A DNA stretch of 43,806 nt from positions 28,058 through 71,863 of the forward strand of contig PLOH01000113.1 of assembly GCA_003142955.1 (NCBI GenBank), given 5' to 3'. This stretch comes from Opitutia bacterium (GTDB lineage Bacteria; Verrucomicrobiota; Verrucomicrobiia; Opitutales; Opitutaceae). A program made the position numbers and the translations under genes. Of this stretch, positions 24,246 through 33,724 are shown one piece after another (position 1 is the stretch's first letter; every line of letters starts with the position of its first letter). The notes under the pieces are model-generated. The model worked only from the letters and a program-made list of their open reading frames with translations. It made no database searches and was not told where the DNA came from.

Positions 24246-26378
24246 ATGAATTTCCGCCTTTGCTCAGCGGTCAATCCGCGCTGGTGCCTGAAACTTCTCC
24301 TCTTTCTGGTCGCCCTGTTCGAGGGCGCCCCCGCCTTCGCCATGAATTACTCGCTCCAAAACGGGATTCTCAAGCTCGATGACCTCCCGGTGCTGTTGGG
24401 CCTACCGGCCGCCTTCACGGTCGTGGCCGATGATTCTGGCACCGGCGTCTTCCTGCGGATGTCGGTTTCAAAGTCCGGATCTTACATCCAATCCTCTCTC
24501 GGAGAGATCGCCGGGCTGCGGCGGTTCACCGGCTGCAACCGGTACGAGCCTTTTTGGATGCGCCCCGAGGCCGGCACGACTCACGCCGAGGTGCAGGCCG
24601 AGACGCAGTGGCTGCTCGCCGAGACCGGATCAGGCGAATGCGTGATGCTGGTGCCATTGCTTGATGGCGTCTTCCGTTTTGCGCTGGGCGGAAGTCCGGC
24701 GGGCCTAAAGCTGACGGGCGAGACGGGTGACCCCTTCACGACTGGCACCGGAGGAATCGCGCTTTTCGTCGCGACGGGCCGCGATCCCTATCAACTCGCT
24801 GCCGCGGGAGCGCGCGCCGTCGCCGCGCGGCTCGGCACCACCCGGCTCCGGCGGGACAAACCGTTGCCGGACTTCGCGGACCGCTTCGGCTGGTGCACCT
24901 GGGACGCATTCTATCGCGAAGTCTCGGCCGACAAGGTGCGCGCCGGATTGGAGTCGTTTGCCAAGGGTGGCGTGGAACCGCGGTTCCTGATTCTCGACGA
25001 CGGCTGGCAGTCAACGAAAGTGGAGTCCACCGGTGAGGAGCGGCTCTCTTCGCTCGCGCCCAACGACCGCTTTGGCGGCGACCTTTCCACCACCGTGCGC
25101 CTCGCCAAAAAGGAGTTCAAGATCCGCACCTTTCTCGTGTGGCACGCGCTCAACGGCTACTGGGGCGGCGTCGACAACGGGGAATTGCCCGGCTACGAGG
25201 TGCAGGACGTGGCTCGTTCGTACGGCCCTGGCATCCTCCAGCACGAGCCCAGGCTGAATGTCGAGTATTGGGGTCCGCTCGCCGGCCTGGTGCCCGCGGG
25301 GCAGATCGGGCGGTTCATGGACGACTATCACCGCCGCCTGCAGGCGCAGGGAGTGGATGGCGTCAAGGTGGACAACCAGGCAGTCATTGAAAGCCTGGCT
25401 TCCGGCCAGGGCGGACGGGTGGCGCTCACCCGGGCCTACCGCAAGGCCCTGGAAACCTCGGTGGCGGTCCATTTCGCCGGCCGGCTTATCAACTGCATGT
25501 CGAGCGGCATGGAGACCTATTACGGCGCGCCCCTCTCGAACCTCATCCGCACATCGACCGATTTCTGGCCCACGCGGCCCGAAACTCACGGTCTTCATCT
25601 TTACTGCAACGCCCAGGTGGGAATGTGGTTCGGCGAATTCATGCAGCCCGACTGGGACATGTTCCAATCGGGTCACGCCATGGGAGCATTCCATGCGGCC
25701 GGCCGGGCCGTCTCGGGTGGACCCGTTTATGTCTCGGACAAGATTGACGGCCACAACTTCGCCTTGCTGCGCAAGCTCGTCTTGTCCGACGGAAGCGTCC
25801 TGCGGGCGGACCAGCCTGGACGCCCGACCCGCGACTGCCTCTTTGCCGACGTCACCCGCGAGCCAGTGCTGCTGAAGATCTTCAATTACAACAGCGACTG
25901 TGCCGTCATCGGCCTCTTCAACGCCAACTATCACGCCGCCGAAGCGGCGCGCGTCGCCATCGCCGGCACCGTCTCGCCCGCCGACGCACCGGACCTCGCC
26001 GGCGACGAATTCGCCGCATTCGCGCAGCAAGCCAACCGCGTGTGGCGCAGCCGGCGCACAGATCGCGAGCCGATGCAGCTGGCCGAGGGCGGATGGGAGA
26101 TCGTGTCCTACGCGCCAGTGGATCACGGAGTGGCGGTGCTCGGCTTGGCCGACAAACTCAATGGCACCGGCGCGATCATGGCCAAGGGCTGGCATGTGGA
26201 CGGTGCGTACGCCATCACGCTGCGCGATGGCGGCGAAGTCGTCGTCTGGACGGAAAAGCCGCCACAGACAGTGGTGGCGGACGATTGCGCCATCACTTTC
26301 ACCCACGACGCTGCGACCGGCCGGCTGTCGTTCACCCTTCCGGCGACCGGACCGAAGACCGTTCTTCTGCGTTGGTAA
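24246..26378 (+). CDS. Secreted GH36-type alpha-galactosidase/raffinose synthase-like protein
   Basis: A 710-residue protein with an N-terminal signal peptide (about 1-32, ending APAFA) and the raffinose-synthase/Sip1 branch of glycoside hydrolase family 36. Key sites are FGWCTWDAFYREVS, FLILDDGWQS, the nucleophile Asp near 376 in GVKVDNQA, the likely acid/base Asp near 439 in RTSTDFWP, and a C-terminal beta-sandwich. Plant relatives transfer galactose; bacterial ones are mostly alpha-galactosidases. Secretion and the galactokinase gene 3.4 kb away fit use of galactose-containing oligosaccharides. It is a single gene ended by a repeat. Confidence 0.88.
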   Translation: MNFRLCSAVNPRWCLKLLLFLVALFEGAPAFAMNYSLQNGILKLDDLPVLLGLPAAFTVVADDSGTGVFLRMSVSKSGSYIQSSLGEIAGLRRFTGCNRYEPFWMRPEAGTTHAEVQAETQWLLAETGSGECVMLVPLLDGVFRFALGGSPAGLKLTGETGDPFTTGTGGIALFVATGRDPYQLAAAGARAVAARLGTTRLRRDKPLPDFADRFGWCTWDAFYREVSADKVRAGLESFAKGGVEPRFLILDDGWQSTKVESTGEERLSSLAPNDRFGGDLSTTVRLAKKEFKIRTFLVWHALNGYWGGVDNGELPGYEVQDVARSYGPGILQHEPRLNVEYWGPLAGLVPAGQIGRFMDDYHRRLQAQGVDGVKVDNQAVIESLASGQGGRVALTRAYRKALETSVAVHFAGRLINCMSSGMETYYGAPLSNLIRTSTDFWPTRPETHGLHLYCNAQVGMWFGEFMQPDWDMFQSGHAMGAFHAAGRAVSGGPVYVSDKIDGHNFALLRKLVLSDGSVLRADQPGRPTRDCLFADVTREPVLLKIFNYNSDCAVIGLFNANYHAAEAARVAIAGTVSPADAPDLAGDEFAAFAQQANRVWRSRRTDREPMQLAEGGWEIVSYAPVDHGVAVLGLADKLNGTGAIMAKGWHVDGAYAITLRDGGEVVVWTEKPPQTVVADDCAITFTHDAATGRLSFTLPATGPKTVLLRW

Positions 26379-26425
26379 GAATGCCTCGAGCTGGTGGGGC
26401 CGGTCTGTGGCGTGACGATGCAATT

Positions 26426-26530
26426 GTAGGGTCGCCGCTCGTCGGCGAACCGTGATTCCCGCAAGGTCGCGCCTTGTGGGCAGGCGACATCCAGGGCAGT
26501 GCGCGGCCCGGCGGCAAGCGCCGGCCCTAC
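26426..26530. repeat. Palindromic repeat, GTAGGG...CCCTAC family
   Basis: A 105-bp element starting GTAGGG (26426-26431) and ending CCCTAC (26525-26530). It contains a hairpin TCGCCG-CTCGT-CGGCGA near its left end and CCGGCG-GCAAG-CGCCGG near its right end. Its right half matches the partial copy at 23149-23176 and its ends match those at 828-899, 35702-35770 and 43787. It separates two convergent genes. Confidence 0.7.
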
Positions 26531-26537
26531 GCAGCCG

Positions 26538-27671
26538 TCAGTCGCCCAGGCACGTGCCCACCCGGCGGGCGGCCTCAATCCATTGATGATCCGCCGGCAC
26601 GGTCTTCAATTTGCCCGCCACCTCCTCGATCGGCACGGCTTTCACGCCATCGCCGCGCGCCGCCACCATCACGCCAAACACCCCTTCCTGGATGAAACCG
26701 GCGCAGGCGGTGCCCAGCCGGGTGGCGAGCAACCGGTCGGCGACGGAGGGCGTGCCGCCGCGCTGCACGTAGCCCAGGATGGTCACGCGCGCCTCCAGAT
26801 GGGTGAGCTGCTCCAGCTGTTTTGCCAGCCGCAGAGTGTTGCCATCGTGCCGCGCTTCCAACGCCGCCAACTCCGCTTTCACATGCTCCCGTTCCAGCTC
26901 GGTCTTGGCCAGCTTGCGCCGCGCCTCGACCGCGGCGAAGGCCACCGCGTCCTGTTTTGACATCGCGCCCTCCGCGATGGCCACGATGCTGAAATTGGTG
27001 CCATTGCGCGAACGGCGTCGGACGGCCGCCGCCACCTTTTCGACGTCGTAAGGAATCTCAGGAATCAGAATCACATCGGCACCTCCGGCGATGCCTGCCC
27101 CGAGCGTCAACCAACCGGCCCGATGTCCCATGATCTCCGCGATGACGATGCGGTGGTGGCTGTGCGCGGTGCTGTGCAACCGGTCAATCGCCTCGGTGGC
27201 AATGCCGAGCGCGGTGTCAAAGCCGATGGTCGCGTCGGTCAGCGCCACATCGTTGTCGATGGTTTTCGGGAGAGTGATGATATGCAGGCCCTTTTCCACC
27301 AGACGCAGCGCATTCTTTTGCGTGCCGCCGCCCCCGATGCAGACGAGAGCATCGAGCCCGAGCCGGCGGTAATTGGTGGCAATCGCACCGGTCATGTCCC
27401 GCACCCGGCCGTTAATCTCCATGCGATGCGGTTTGTCCCGGCTCGTGCCCAGCACCGTGCCGCCCACGGTGAGAATACCGGCCAGCCGCGTCTTGTCGAA
27501 ACGCACCCACCGGTTGAGAGCGAGACCGAGAAAGCCATCGCGAAAGCCGATCATCTCCCAGCCGTATTCGCCGATGGCAGCCTTGCCCACCGCCCGGATC
27601 GCGGCGTTCAAGCCGGGGCTGTCGCCACCGGCGGTCAAAATTCCAATACGCTTGACGGGCTTCTTCTGCAT
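26538..27671 (-). CDS. 6-phosphofructokinase, second paralogue
   Basis: A 377-residue PFK-family enzyme with [19 protein letters not shown] (10-28), GGGGTQKN (113-120), [12 protein letters not shown] (135-146) and [14 protein letters not shown]. As in the paralogue at 8491-9747, Lys136 replaces the Gly found in ATP-PFKs, pointing to PPi or mixed phosphoryl-donor use, but GGGGT differs from both classic forms, so donor specificity is open. Residues about 235-300 form an Ala/Glu/Lys-rich helical insertion. The start is MQKKPVKR at 27671; a longer frame upstream runs antisense-style through the OPT gene and is not real. Confidence 0.92.
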   Translation of the reverse strand: MQKKPVKRIGILTAGGDSPGLNAAIRAVGKAAIGEYGWEMIGFRDGFLGLALNRWVRFDKTRLAGILTVGGTVLGTSRDKPHRMEINGRVRDMTGAIATNYRRLGLDALVCIGGGGTQKNALRLVEKGLHIITLPKTIDNDVALTDATIGFDTALGIATEAIDRLHSTAHSHHRIVIAEIMGHRAGWLTLGAGIAGGADVILIPEIPYDVEKVAAAVRRRSRNGTNFSIVAIAEGAMSKQDAVAFAAVEARRKLAKTELEREHVKAELAALEARHDGNTLRLAKQLEQLTHLEARVTILGYVQRGGTPSVADRLLATRLGTACAGFIQEGVFGVMVAARGDGVKAVPIEEVAGKLKTVPADHQWIEAARRVGTCLGD

Positions 27672-27742
27672 GCGCTCTGGGGGTCTGCCACGAAGTCTGT
27701 GGAATAATCCCGCCGGCTCCAAGGAAAAGAGCGCGCGGCAGG

Positions 27743-29734
27743 TTACAATTTGGAGGCAAGAAGCCCGATCGCCGTGGCGGTCATCGCGATGACCGCCTTG
27801 ATAAGCGACTCGCCGGCGATGAACCCCGAGGCCAGCGCCACACTGTAGCCCTCGGCCGAGCGGGCATGGAGCTTGGTCCAGAGCCAGACGATAATCGCAC
27901 CGATGGCGAAAGCCTGGCAGTTGCTGAAAACCATCACCCACGACAGACCCAGGCCCATGGCCGACGGCAGGTAGGGCCCAGCCTTGGGCAACAGCTTGCC
28001 CAGCAGCGGCAGAATCACTCCGACCAGGGCGCCGATCACGATGGCCATCTTCGCGCTGGGCGGGAGCTGGTCGAGGCCGCCGCCGGCGAGGAGCTCCGCG
28101 ACCGCCCGCCACATGTTGGTCGCCGGCGGATTGAAGGCCTCGAGTTTCTCCTTGGTCGGCACCATGAGGTACCAGGCGGGGACAACGGCGAGGGTCCCGA
28201 AGAAAATGCCAATGAACTGGGCGATGAACTGCCGGCGCGGGTTGGCGCCGAGCAGATAGCCGCTCTTGAGATCGGTGAGAAGGTCGGCGCTCGAAGCCGC
28301 CGAGTTGGCGCCGGTGGCCGCCGCCATGAGATTGTGCTCCAGCGAGAGATGGACGCTCGAAGCCGCGGGTGGGGAAATCACGGCAAAGAGCAGTTGCATG
28401 ACCTTGCCCATGGCGCCGATCGGCGTCGTGTCGGTCTCGCCCGTGGCCCGGCACGCCACGACGCTCAGAATGAAGGCCATGCCGACCGCAATCAGTCCCA
28501 GCCAAATGCTGATGTGAAACGCAAAATATTGAATGGCGAGAAGTCCGAGGGTGATCGGAACCAGGCCGGCCACCAGCCAGCCCAACGGCACTTCAATCGC
28601 GGCCATGCGTTGATCCAGGTCCGACGGAGCCCGGCGATTGCGGCCGCGTCGAAGGCCGCTGAAGGAGCGCGCGATCGTCTGCCATTGGAGCGCTAGCGCC
28701 CCCAGGCTGGAGAACACCATCGTGGCGGTGCCGCCCCAGAGCGCCCAGCGCGGAAGATGATAAATGGTACCGCCCCCGATGAGCGGAATGGAAATCTTGT
28801 AAGCCACATCGCCGAGGTGCGCCGCGTCCAGACCGATCAACGCCGGTCCCACCCAGAGGTACAGCAGGAGCGAGCCAGCCAGCATGGAGAGGCTCACGCG
28901 CAGACCCACGATCATCCCGGCGCCAAGCAGGAGCACGCTCGGTTCAAATCCGAAGCCGAGGAGCTGCCGGCCGTTGATGGTGGCATAGCCGGAGGCCGGG
29001 ATCAGATCGGCCAGTTGGAGCTTTGTCCGAAGAAAGAACCGGTCGAGGATGCCGAGCGTGCCCTCACCGGTATTGAGGATGCCGACGATCACGCCGGCCA
29101 CCAATCCTCCAATCAGCACGTAAGCCTTGCGCACGGCCTCGGCGCCCTGGGTGTACAGGCTCTTCAGGGTGACCGCGGCCGCCAGCCCGGAGGGAAAGGG
29201 CAGCTTCTCCTGGTTGATCATCTGCCGTTTCATGGGAACGGCCAGAAAGACACCCAGCGCGGCGGTGAAGATCGTGAAGGAGGCGACGATCCACACCGGT
29301 TGATGATGACCTTCGAGCAGGAGCAGCGCACCAAAGGCCGTGGCGATGGTGCTGCCGGTCGAATAGCCCGCCGCCGACGCCGTGGACTGCATGCAGTTGC
29401 TTTCCAGCAGGGACATTCTGGATAGCCGGCCGAACGAAAAGGCGCGAAAGATGTTCCAGATGACGTAAGAGAGGACGCAGGAAGTGATGGCCACACCGAA
29501 CGACCAGCCAATCTTGAGCGTGGTGTAGAGATTCGCCGCGCTCATCAACATGCCCAGCACCGCACCCATCGCCACCGCCCGCACCGTGAGTTGCGGCACC
29601 TTGTCGCCCTGATACACATGCTGGTACCAGTCGGCCTCGGAGCGGGCCGGATCGTTGGCGATCGCAATGGTATCAAGCGGCGTTTCGGAAGCAGCCGACG
29701 GCGTTTCGTGAGCGGAGGCGGGCATGGAACTCAT
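27743..29734 (-). CDS. OPT-family oligopeptide transporter
   Basis: A 663-residue polytopic membrane protein of the OPT superfamily, with roughly 14-16 hydrophobic helices and the family-like start [32 protein letters not shown], followed by [16 protein letters not shown] and the later [25 protein letters not shown] proteins import short peptides or metal chelates by proton coupling; the substrate here is unknown. The start could be ATG 29734 or 29725. It lies 71 bp upstream of the second PFK on the same strand and 63 bp downstream of galK, so the three may be read together. Confidence 0.9.
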   Translation of the reverse strand: MSSMPASAHETPSAASETPLDTIAIANDPARSEADWYQHVYQGDKVPQLTVRAVAMGAVLGMLMSAANLYTTLKIGWSFGVAITSCVLSYVIWNIFRAFSFGRLSRMSLLESNCMQSTASAAGYSTGSTIATAFGALLLLEGHHQPVWIVASFTIFTAALGVFLAVPMKRQMINQEKLPFPSGLAAAVTLKSLYTQGAEAVRKAYVLIGGLVAGVIVGILNTGEGTLGILDRFFLRTKLQLADLIPASGYATINGRQLLGFGFEPSVLLLGAGMIVGLRVSLSMLAGSLLLYLWVGPALIGLDAAHLGDVAYKISIPLIGGGTIYHLPRWALWGGTATMVFSSLGALALQWQTIARSFSGLRRGRNRRAPSDLDQRMAAIEVPLGWLVAGLVPITLGLLAIQYFAFHISIWLGLIAVGMAFILSVVACRATGETDTTPIGAMGKVMQLLFAVISPPAASSVHLSLEHNLMAAATGANSAASSADLLTDLKSGYLLGANPRRQFIAQFIGIFFGTLAVVPAWYLMVPTKEKLEAFNPPATNMWRAVAELLAGGGLDQLPPSAKMAIVIGALVGVILPLLGKLLPKAGPYLPSAMGLGLSWVMVFSNCQAFAIGAIIVWLWTKLHARSAEGYSVALASGFIAGESLIKAVIAMTATAIGLLASKL

Positions 29735-29797
29735 GCAGAGGCCAACATTACTCCGATTAGAAGCGACACCCCACCAAGCGTGTCAAATCATCACGCC

Positions 29798-30943
29798 TCA
29801 GAGGGCCAAACGCTCTGCCCCTTCGCCGGTTTCGCAATGGAGCACGTCGGGCCTGGAGCCAAAACGTCTCGCATAGACGTCAGCCACCCGCGCGGCCTCC
29901 GCGGCGGAAAACTCCGCGTCGGTAAAGGCCATTACTGCGCCGCCAAATCCGCCGCCGGTCAGCCGGGCGCCGTAAACGTGCGGCGTCGCCGTGAGGGTCT
30001 CGACGAGAAAATCGAGCTCCGGTGTGCTGTTCTCAAACTGGACTTGCGAACTCCGGTGGGACGCGGTCAACAAGCGCCCGACGGCGGCAAGATCTCCGAC
30101 TGCGAGCGCCGCCCGCACGCGCGCCACCCGATCAATCTCCTCGATCACGTGTTTCGCCCGCCGGTAGTTGACCTCTGGCAGCAAGGCGCGGCCCTGTTCG
30201 AGTTGGGCCGGCGTCAGGTCCGCCAGCAGCGAAACGCCGAGTCCCTTCGCAGCATCCATGCACTCGCGATGGCGCGCCGCATACATGCCGTCAATGAGGG
30301 CATGTTTTGTGTGCGTGTTGAAAACCCAGAAATGCGCTCCGGCTGGCATCGGTACCGTCTCGAACCGCGGGCCGCGACAATCAATGAAAACCAAATGGTT
30401 CTTCCGGCCAAATCCCGACACGCCCTGGTCGAGGATTCCGCAGGGCACCCCGACAAAATTGTTCTCGGCGTGGCGTCCCAGCGCCACCACCTTCTCGCGC
30501 GCGGGGCTGCCACCGGTCAGGCCAAGATACGCGAGCGCCGAAGCCATCTCAATTGCCGCACTGCTGCTCAGGCCCGCGCCAACCGGCAGGTTTGAACAGG
30601 CGAGGTATTCCAATCCGTCGGGCTGCTGCCAGCCAAACTCCCGAAAACTCGTCCAGACGCCAAGCGGGTAGTTCACCCAACGCTGTGGCCCGACCTGCTT
30701 GCAAGGAGCAGAGGTCGGCACGGCGACGATGCCGCGCTGGGAATCCGTGGCAAACCTCAGGATCCCAGCTGGCGCCGCTGCAACCGCCACCCACATTCCA
30801 AGATCGATGGCAGCTCCGAGCACTGTTCCCCCGTTGTAATCGGTGTGATTGCCGATGAATTCGATGCGCCCGGGCGCCCACGCAAGCACCGTGGGAGCAT
30901 GTCCATAGAGCTCCGTGAATCGTGCAATAGCCAAATCCTTCAT
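29798..30943 (-). CDS. galK: Galactokinase
   Basis: A 381-residue GHMP-family kinase converting galactose to galactose 1-phosphate. It has the galactokinase signature APGRIEFIGNHTDYNGG at about 23-39 (commonly GEHTDYN; Asn replaces Glu), the phosphate-binding GAGLSSSAAIEMA and the C-terminal TGGGFGGAVMAF. The rest of the Leloir pathway is not in the window, though an epimerase-type protein is encoded at 42839. The upstream secreted GH36 enzyme could supply galactose. Its promoter lies in the divergent gap with DAHP synthase. Confidence 0.95.
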   Translation of the reverse strand: MKDLAIARFTELYGHAPTVLAWAPGRIEFIGNHTDYNGGTVLGAAIDLGMWVAVAAAPAGILRFATDSQRGIVAVPTSAPCKQVGPQRWVNYPLGVWTSFREFGWQQPDGLEYLACSNLPVGAGLSSSAAIEMASALAYLGLTGGSPAREKVVALGRHAENNFVGVPCGILDQGVSGFGRKNHLVFIDCRGPRFETVPMPAGAHFWVFNTHTKHALIDGMYAARHRECMDAAKGLGVSLLADLTPAQLEQGRALLPEVNYRRAKHVIEEIDRVARVRAALAVGDLAAVGRLLTASHRSSQVQFENSTPELDFLVETLTATPHVYGARLTGGGFGGAVMAFTDAEFSAAEAARVADVYARRFGSRPDVLHCETGEGAERLAL

Positions 30944-31095
30944 GGGTAAAAGAGGAAGAATAGAATTTCGGGAGCTTTAGACGAGCAGCCGAGCCTGATT
31001 TTTGCCGAATCGCAGTCAATAATCATATTCTCAGCCAGCTGGTCGCAACTTCGCGAGCCCGTCATTGGCTCTTGTCCCCTTTTCTCGCGAAGCGT

Positions 31096-31123
31096 TTGTC
31101 CGCGATATCAAAAAAGATATATT
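31096..31123 (+). promoter_or_regulatory. Candidate promoter of the DAHP synthase leader
   Basis: TTGTCC (31096-31101), a 16-bp spacer and TATATT (31118-31123). The predicted transcription start, about 31130, falls at the ATG of the short frame at 31129, so either that frame starts leaderless, its second ATG (31159) is used, or it is not translated. Confidence 0.45.
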
Positions 31124-31128
31124 CTTAT

Positions 31129-31206
31129 ATGATTGCTGATAAATACTTTGCCCAATTAATGAAGGCGATTATCGAAGATTTATTTGACGAATCGCAATTC
31201 CTGTAG
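31129..31206 (+). CDS. Possible leader peptide upstream of DAHP synthase
   Basis: A 25-codon frame reading MIADKYFAQLMKAIIEDLF and then DESQFL before TAG. It contains one Tyr and three Phe, which fits an aromatic amino-acid attenuator but is only mild enrichment. No ribosome-binding site is visible, and the first ATG coincides with the predicted transcription start. The in-frame ATG at 31159 would give 15 residues with two Phe. It may be simply part of an untranslated leader. Confidence 0.25.
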   Translation: MIADKYFAQLMKAIIEDLFDESQFL

Positions 31207-31234
31207 CTCTTTATTGGGCGTTTCATTTCCTCTT

Positions 31235-31311
31235 CTCCCGCCTAGCGGGAGTATTGGGGTAACTAAGAAAGCAATAGCGGGCCGGTTAGGGGTAGCCGGC
31301 CCGCTTTATTT
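31235..31311 (+). promoter_or_regulatory. Putative attenuator: hairpin, TTGGGGTAAC box and terminator before DAHP synthase
   Basis: A 7-bp hairpin CTCCCGC-CTA-GCGGGAG (31235-31251) is followed by TTGGGGTAAC (31254-31263) and a perfect 10-bp terminator stem AGCGGGCCGG/CCGGCCCGCT (31276-31285, 31296-31305) plus TTTATTTTT. AGCGGG occurs in both the first hairpin (31244-31249) and the terminator left arm (31276-31281). CCCGC at 31237-31241 could therefore pair with either, which is the geometry of a terminator/antiterminator switch. The ligand or signal is unknown. The same element, with an extra hairpin, precedes the terminator at 18204. Confidence 0.5.
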
Positions 31312-31404
31312 TTGCCCAAGAAGAGTGCCGCCTTCGGCGTTTGCACGGTCGCTCCCGATCAAGGGCTTGCCTGCCGACCGACCCCGCCACAACTTGCTTC
31401 CTCT

Positions 31405-32463
31405 GTGCAAATAACGTCCGACATTAATGTAGTCGAAACTCGTGTCCTCCCGACACCTTACGAACTCCTCCAATCCCTGCCAAAGACCACTGCGCAGGCC
31501 GAGTTCATCACCCGCGCCCGGCAGGAGATTCACAATCTCATCTTTGGGGACGACCATCGTCTCCTTCTGATCGTTGGGCCCTGTTCGATACACGATCTCG
31601 CTGCTGGCCAAGAGTATGGTGAACGGCTGGCCGAGCTTTCCCGGGAGGTTGCCGACCGCGTGTTGATTGTCATGCGCGTGTACTTCGAAAAACCACGTAC
31701 GACAGTCGGCTGGAAGGGGCTCATCATGGATCCTCGCTTGGATGGTTCGCATGATATTGCTGAAGGCCTGCGGCTCGCCCGCACTTTCCTGCGGACCGTG
31801 CTTGATCTCAGGCTTCCGACAGCGACAGAAATGCTCGATCCTATTACCCCGCAATATATTGCCGATCTCGTCTGTTGGAGTGCGATTGGCGCACGAACCA
31901 CCGAATCGCAGACTCACCGGCAGATGGCGTCCGGCCTTTCAATGCCTCTGGGCTTCAAGAATGGCACGGACGGCAACCTCCAGACCGCCATCAATGCGAT
32001 CCGGGCGGCGGCCCAGCCCCAGACCTTCCTAGGCATCAGCATCGAGGGAAAAGCCTCCGCCGTCGTGACGCGCGGGAACACCGACTGTCATATTGTGCTC
32101 CGTGGCGGTTCTGACGGGCCCAACTACAGTCCCGACCACATCGCCGCAGCCGAGCGTTTGCTGGAAAAAGCCCGACTGCCCAAGGCCATTCTCGTCGACT
32201 GCAGTCACGGCAATTCTGCAAAACAGCCCGAACGCCAGCCGGAGGTTCTCCGGGCGATCATGCACCAAGTCGCCACCGGAAACACTTCCATCATGGGAGC
32301 GATGATCGAGAGCAATTTGTTCGGCGGGAATCAGCCGTTTCCGCAACCGCGCGAACAACTTCTCCACGGCGTGTCGATTACGGATCCCTGCATCGACTGG
32401 CCCGTCACCGAGGCGGCAATCCGCGAAGTTCATGCCGCCATTGCCCCGCGGTTTCGTTCCTGA
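31405..32463 (+). CDS. 3-deoxy-7-phosphoheptulonate (DAHP) synthase, type I
   Basis: A 352-residue class I (AroF/G/H-like) enzyme condensing phosphoenolpyruvate with erythrose 4-phosphate, the first step of aromatic amino acid synthesis. Motifs are LLLIVGPCSIHD, YFEKPRTTVGWKGLIMDP, GARTTESQTHRQMASGLSMPLGFKNGTDG, LRGGSDGPNY, VDCSHGNSAK and MIESNLFGG. GTG 31405 gives the usual family length (about 350) and an N-terminus like VETRVLPTPYELLQSLP; TTG 31312 lies inside the terminator T-run and is rejected. The enzyme is a classic target of feedback and attenuation, matching the leader upstream. Which isozyme type (Phe, Tyr or Trp sensitive) is not readable. Confidence 0.93.
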   Translation: MQITSDINVVETRVLPTPYELLQSLPKTTAQAEFITRARQEIHNLIFGDDHRLLLIVGPCSIHDLAAGQEYGERLAELSREVADRVLIVMRVYFEKPRTTVGWKGLIMDPRLDGSHDIAEGLRLARTFLRTVLDLRLPTATEMLDPITPQYIADLVCWSAIGARTTESQTHRQMASGLSMPLGFKNGTDGNLQTAINAIRAAAQPQTFLGISIEGKASAVVTRGNTDCHIVLRGGSDGPNYSPDHIAAAERLLEKARLPKAILVDCSHGNSAKQPERQPEVLRAIMHQVATGNTSIMGAMIESNLFGGNQPFPQPREQLLHGVSITDPCIDWPVTEAAIREVHAAIAPRFRS

Positions 32464-32498
32464 TCCCGAGCCGCTTTTGAGACCAGACCCACGCATGG

Positions 32499-32527
32499 AA
32501 GCGGGCCGGGGGGGGCCCGCTTGTTAT
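32499..32527 (+). terminator. Probable terminator after DAHP synthase
   Basis: A 9-bp stem AAGCGGGCC/GGCCCGCTT (32499-32507, 32514-32522) with a six-G loop, 36 bp after the stop codon, followed by the weak tail GTTAT. The stem is strong and the T-run poor, so termination may be partial. Confidence 0.55.
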
Positions 32528-32633
32528 CGGCTGCGGGCTCGGGTTAATCTTCGCCATTTCGCGCACTAATTCCTAACCATCCCAAGCGATTCGCATTCAA
32601 TCAAGCGCTCCGACCACTAGATTTCGCGTGCCT

Positions 32634-33620
32634 ATGAATTCACCCATTCGCGTTGCGGTCACTGGCGCGGCAGGCCAGATTGGCTACTCTCTTTTGTTTC
32701 GTATCGCTTCCGGCTCGATGTTCGGCCCGGACCAGCGGGTGATCCTCCATCTCTTGGAAATCGAGCCGGCGTTGAAGGCGTTGAATGGCGTTGTCATGGA
32801 GCTCGAAGACTGCGCGTTTCCCCTTCTCCAGGGAATTGTCCCGACCGCCTCGCTCGACGAGGGCTTCAAGGGCGTCGACTGGGCTCTCCTCGTCGGCTCG
32901 GTGCCGCGCAAGGCCGGGATGGAGCGCAAGGGCCTGCTGGGCATCAACGGCAAGATCTTCACGGGCCAGGGCCATGCCATCGCGCGCAACGCCGCGGCCG
33001 ACGTCCGCGTCCTGGTCATCGGCAATCCCTGCAACACCAACTGCCTGATCGCGCTCAACCACGCCAAGGCCGTGCCGGCCGACCGGTGGTTTGCGATGAC
33101 GATGCTTGACCAGAATCGCGCCAAGACCCAGCTCGCCAGGAAGGCCGGGGTGGATATCACGGCGGTCACCAACCTCGCCATCTGGGGCAATCACAGCACC
33201 ACGATGTATCCCGACTTCCCCAACGCGAAGATCGGAGGCCGGGCCGCGCCGGAAGTCATCAAGGACGAGGCGTGGTTCAAGGACACTTTCATTCCCACGG
33301 TGCAGAGGCGCGGCGCCACGATCATCGAGGCCCGCGGGGCCAGCTCGGCCGCTTCCGCCGCCAATGCCGTGGTCGACACCGTCCGGGCACTCACCACTCC
33401 CACGCCCACCGGCGATTACTTCAGCATCGGCGTTCACTCGGACGGCGCCTATGGCATCGCACCCGGACTGATTTACTCCTTCCCCATCCGAAGCGACGGC
33501 AAGAAGTGGTCGGTGGTTCCAGGCTTGCCGGTTAGTGAATTCAGCCGCAGCAAACTCACTGCGACCGAGAACGAATTGAAGGAGGAGAAGGCCATGGTGG
33601 CCGGACTTCTGCCGAAATAG
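32634..33620 (+). CDS. mdh: Malate dehydrogenase (NAD-dependent)
   Basis: A 328-residue cytosolic-type malate dehydrogenase interconverting malate and oxaloacetate. It has the Rossmann motif [18 protein letters not shown] (about 7-24), [14 protein letters not shown] with the substrate-binding arginines, [14 protein letters not shown] and the catalytic His in [16 protein letters not shown] 32634 is preferred over the in-frame GTG 32628. It is monocistronic here; an oxaloacetate/pyruvate carboxyltransferase gene at 38821 touches the same metabolite. Confidence 0.96.
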   Translation: MNSPIRVAVTGAAGQIGYSLLFRIASGSMFGPDQRVILHLLEIEPALKALNGVVMELEDCAFPLLQGIVPTASLDEGFKGVDWALLVGSVPRKAGMERKGLLGINGKIFTGQGHAIARNAAADVRVLVIGNPCNTNCLIALNHAKAVPADRWFAMTMLDQNRAKTQLARKAGVDITAVTNLAIWGNHSTTMYPDFPNAKIGGRAAPEVIKDEAWFKDTFIPTVQRRGATIIEARGASSAASAANAVVDTVRALTTPTPTGDYFSIGVHSDGAYGIAPGLIYSFPIRSDGKKWSVVPGLPVSEFSRSKLTATENELKEEKAMVAGLLPK

Positions 33621-33724
33621 CCCGTTCCGCTCTGAGGCGCATCCACGCGATGGTGAGGCCGGCTCTCTCCCGACCCAGTCTCGACGACGCGGCGTTCCGC
33701 CTCCTTCCTTTCAAATCTCCTTTC

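Larger units (their letters stand above)
30944..31404. other. Divergent gap of 461 bp containing the DAHP synthase leader
   Basis: The part nearest galK (30944-31095) shows no gene. From 31096 onward it carries, on the plus strand, a promoter, a short open frame, a hairpin, a TTGGGGTAAC box and a strong terminator, all before the proposed DAHP synthase start at 31405. Because the flanking genes diverge, the plus-strand terminator cannot serve an upstream gene in this window; it must belong to the leader or to an independent small RNA. Confidence 0.6.

Noticed and set aside
27672..28505. Upstream extension of the second phosphofructokinase frame
   Set aside because: This part runs out of frame through the OPT transporter gene on the same strand; the PFK family sequence begins at MQKKPVKR (27671).
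31312..31404. TTG 31312 as the DAHP synthase start
   Set aside because: The codon lies immediately at the end of the terminator T-run and adds 31 residues with no family resemblance; GTG 31405 gives the normal length.
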